Assembly: GCA_958402075.1 (NCBI GenBank) | Contig: CATXSD010000122.1 | Span: 1-7,638 of the forward strand | Source of the DNA: Mediterranea massiliensis | Lineage (GTDB): Bacteria; Bacteroidota; Bacteroidia; Bacteroidales; Bacteroidaceae | Length of the DNA: 7,638 nt | Reading direction: 5' to 3' | Part shown: positions 6,607-7,638 of the stretch, piece after piece | Layout of the letters: each line of letters opens with the position of its first letter | Numbering within the stretch: position 1 is the stretch's first letter | The notes under the pieces: generated by a model | The model's input: only the letters and a program-made list of their open reading frames with translations | Database searches by the model: none | What the model was told of the DNA's origin: nothing | Program-made: the position numbers and the translations under genes

Positions 6607-6638
6607 CAAATGTATATCAGTTTATTTCAGTTTACAGA
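6607..6638 (-). promoter_or_regulatory. Probable promoter of the DUF3109 gene
   Basis: On the minus strand, TACATTTG (6614 to 6607) matches TAnnTTTG exactly. TCTG (6638 to 6635), one base off the -33 TTTG, lies 20 bases upstream. Transcription would begin near 6600, about 57 bases before the ATG. Half-sites of the repeat array fall in the spacer (6618-6624) and around the -33 element (6628-6649), so a protein bound to the array would contact this promoter. Confidence 0.5.
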
Positions 6639-6759
6639 AAATAAACTCTCAGTTTAATGCGGATAAACCGACAGTTTAAACGGACTAAACTGGCAGTTTA
6701 AACGGAGTAAACTGACAGTACAAAGGCTTTAAACTGACAGTACAAACGGGGTAAACAAT
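6618..6759. repeat. Six tandem 22-base palindromic units plus a partial unit
   Basis: Contiguous 22-base units begin at 6628, 6650, 6672, 6694, 6716 and 6738, with a partial unit at 6618-6627. The unit is CAGTTTA, seven bases, TAAACTG, one base, so each is an inverted repeat. The units at 6672 and 6694 have perfect arms, and the outer units decay (CAGTACA left arms at 6716 and 6738, imperfect right arms at 6628, 6650 and 6738). The junctions are also palindromic, for example TAAACTG-G-CAGTTTA at 6686-6700. Spacing is strictly two helical turns, so equivalent positions face one side of the DNA. The array lies between the gpmI terminator and the DUF3109 promoter. A multi-site operator is the likeliest role, but this is inference. 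Confidence 0.9.
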
Positions 6760-6784
6760 GCCCTTTGTGAATAAAGACAATCCT

Positions 6785-6840
6785 TATAAAATACAAGGGC
6801 AGACAGAAGGAATCTTTTCATCAGCACCTTCTGCCTGCCC
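6785..6840 (-). terminator. Intrinsic terminator of gpmI
   Basis: Two 14-base arms, 6797-6810 and 6827-6840, form a hairpin around a 16-base loop, 27 bases after the gpmI stop. The one non-Watson-Crick position is a G-U pair in the minus-strand transcript but an A-C mismatch on the plus strand, which supports minus-strand use. The hairpin is followed on that strand by the T-rich TTGTATTTTAT. Confidence 0.85.
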
Positions 6841-6867
6841 TCTATTCATTTATAATCTTCCGATCAA

Positions 6868-7638
6868 TTACTTAATCAGGTCCTTGCCGGTCATCTCGGC
6901 GGGCTGAGGCATGCCGAGGATGTGGAGGATGGACGGAGCTACGTCGGCCAGCACACCGTTCTCTACCTTGGCGTTCTTGTTCTCCGTCACGTAAACGAAG
7001 GGAACAGGATTCAGCGAGTGGGCGGTGTTGGGCGTACCGTCGGCGTTCAGAGCGTGGTCGGCATTGCCGTGGTCGGCGATGATGATCACCTCGTAGCCGT
7101 TGGCCTTGGCAGCCTCAACGGTGTCGCGGACGCAGTTGTCGATGGCAACGACTGCCTTCTCGATGGCTGCATAAACGCCCGTGTGGCCCACCATGTCGCC
7201 GTTGGCGTAGTTCACCACGATGAAGTCGTACTTCTGCGTGCCGATAGCCTCCACCAGCTTGTCCTTCACTTCGTAGGCGCTCATCTCGGGCTTCAGGTCG
7301 TACGTGGCAACCTTGGGCGAGGGAACGAGGATGCGGTCTTCGTTGGCATACGGAGTTTCGCGGCCGCCGTTGAAGAAGAAGGTGACGTGGGCATACTTCT
7401 CCGTCTCGGCGATGTGGAGCTGCGTCTTGCCGTTGTTGGCCAGGTATTCGCCCAGCGTGTTCTGCACGTTCTCCTTGTCGAAGAGGATGTGTACGCCCTT
7501 GAACGATGCGTCGTAGGGCGTCATGCAGTAGTATTGCAGGCCGGGGATGGTGTGCATGCCCTGCTCCGGCATATCCTGCTGGGTCAGTACGATGGTCAGC
7601 TCCTTGGCGCGGTCGTTGCGGTAGTTGAAGAAGATGAC
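6868..7638 (-). CDS. gpmI: 2,3-bisphosphoglycerate-independent phosphoglycerate mutase, C-terminal half (5' end outside window)
   Basis: The enzyme interconverts 3- and 2-phosphoglycerate in glycolysis and gluconeogenesis, using two Mn2+ ions and no 2,3-bisphosphoglycerate. The frame is open from the window edge to TAA at 6870-6868, giving 256 of about 505 expected residues. Visible family motifs, in fragment numbering, are FNYRNDRAKEL (4-14, substrate-binding R7 and R10), ETEKYAHVTFFFNGG (78-92, K81), NGDMVGHTG (146-154, metal ligands D148 and H152), ADHGNAD (188-194, D189 and H190) and NTAHS with H207. The spacing D-x3-H, then D-H, then H 17 residues later matches the Bacillus enzyme. The first metal ligand and the phosphoserine nucleophile lie in the missing N-terminal part. 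The ATG at 7570-7572 is internal, not the start. Confidence 0.97.
   Translation of the reverse strand, partial: VIFFNYRNDRAKELTIVLTQQDMPEQGMHTIPGLQYYCMTPYDASFKGVHILFDKENVQNTLGEYLANNGKTQLHIAETEKYAHVTFFFNGGRETPYANEDRILVPSPKVATYDLKPEMSAYEVKDKLVEAIGTQKYDFIVVNYANGDMVGHTGVYAAIEKAVVAIDNCVRDTVEAAKANGYEVIIIADHGNADHALNADGTPNTAHSLNPVPFVYVTENKNAKVENGVLADVAPSILHILGMPQPAEMTGKDLIK

Noticed and set aside
6618..6759. CRISPR array
   Set aside because: The 22-base units are directly contiguous with no unique spacers, decay gradually, and no cas gene is present.

Overview
The window looks like chromosomal DNA from a member of the Bacteroidales, most likely Bacteroides or a close relative. The GyrB sequence is of the Bacteroides type. 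Several promoters fit the Bacteroidetes consensus (-33 TTTG, about 19-20 bases, -7 TAnnTTTG). Strong Shine-Dalgarno sites are largely absent. The protein families present (six-bladed propeller lipoprotein, small winged-helix DUF2582, DUF3109, periplasmic retropepsin-like protease) are typical of this order. The species cannot be fixed from the sequence alone.

Layout. Bases 1-1336 are an A+T-rich block. It holds the 3' end of a small cysteine-containing protein (possibly a NVEALA-type secreted peptide), which overlaps by 22 bases the start of a six-bladed beta-propeller lipoprotein. From about 1378 the composition shifts to G+C-rich, and gyrB (1436-3409) follows with its own promoter and a strong intrinsic terminator. 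A second promoter at 3634-3664 opens a leader of about 175 bases that contains two hairpins and a possible 24-codon upstream ORF. The leader runs into two adjacent paralogous winged-helix genes (3847-4074 and 4078-4296), closed by a terminator at 4401-4444. Next comes a secreted protein with two Asp-Thr-Gly active-site motifs (4534-5883), on the plus strand.

The right third is on the minus strand. It holds a cysteine-rich DUF3109 protein (5961-6542), a 325-base intergenic region, and the C-terminal half of gpmI (6868 to the window edge). The intergenic region carries the gpmI terminator, an array of six contiguous 22-base units each built as an inverted repeat of CAGTTTA, and a promoter for the DUF3109 gene. 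The array runs directly into that promoter.

Most genes here are housekeeping (gyrB, gpmI) or small single-function units with their own promoters and terminators, so the window is not one pathway. The parts least explained by known genes are the palindromic 22-base array in front of the DUF3109 gene, the structured leader before the tandem winged-helix pair, and the peptide/lipoprotein overlap at the left edge. I did not find convincing evidence of a complete undescribed system.
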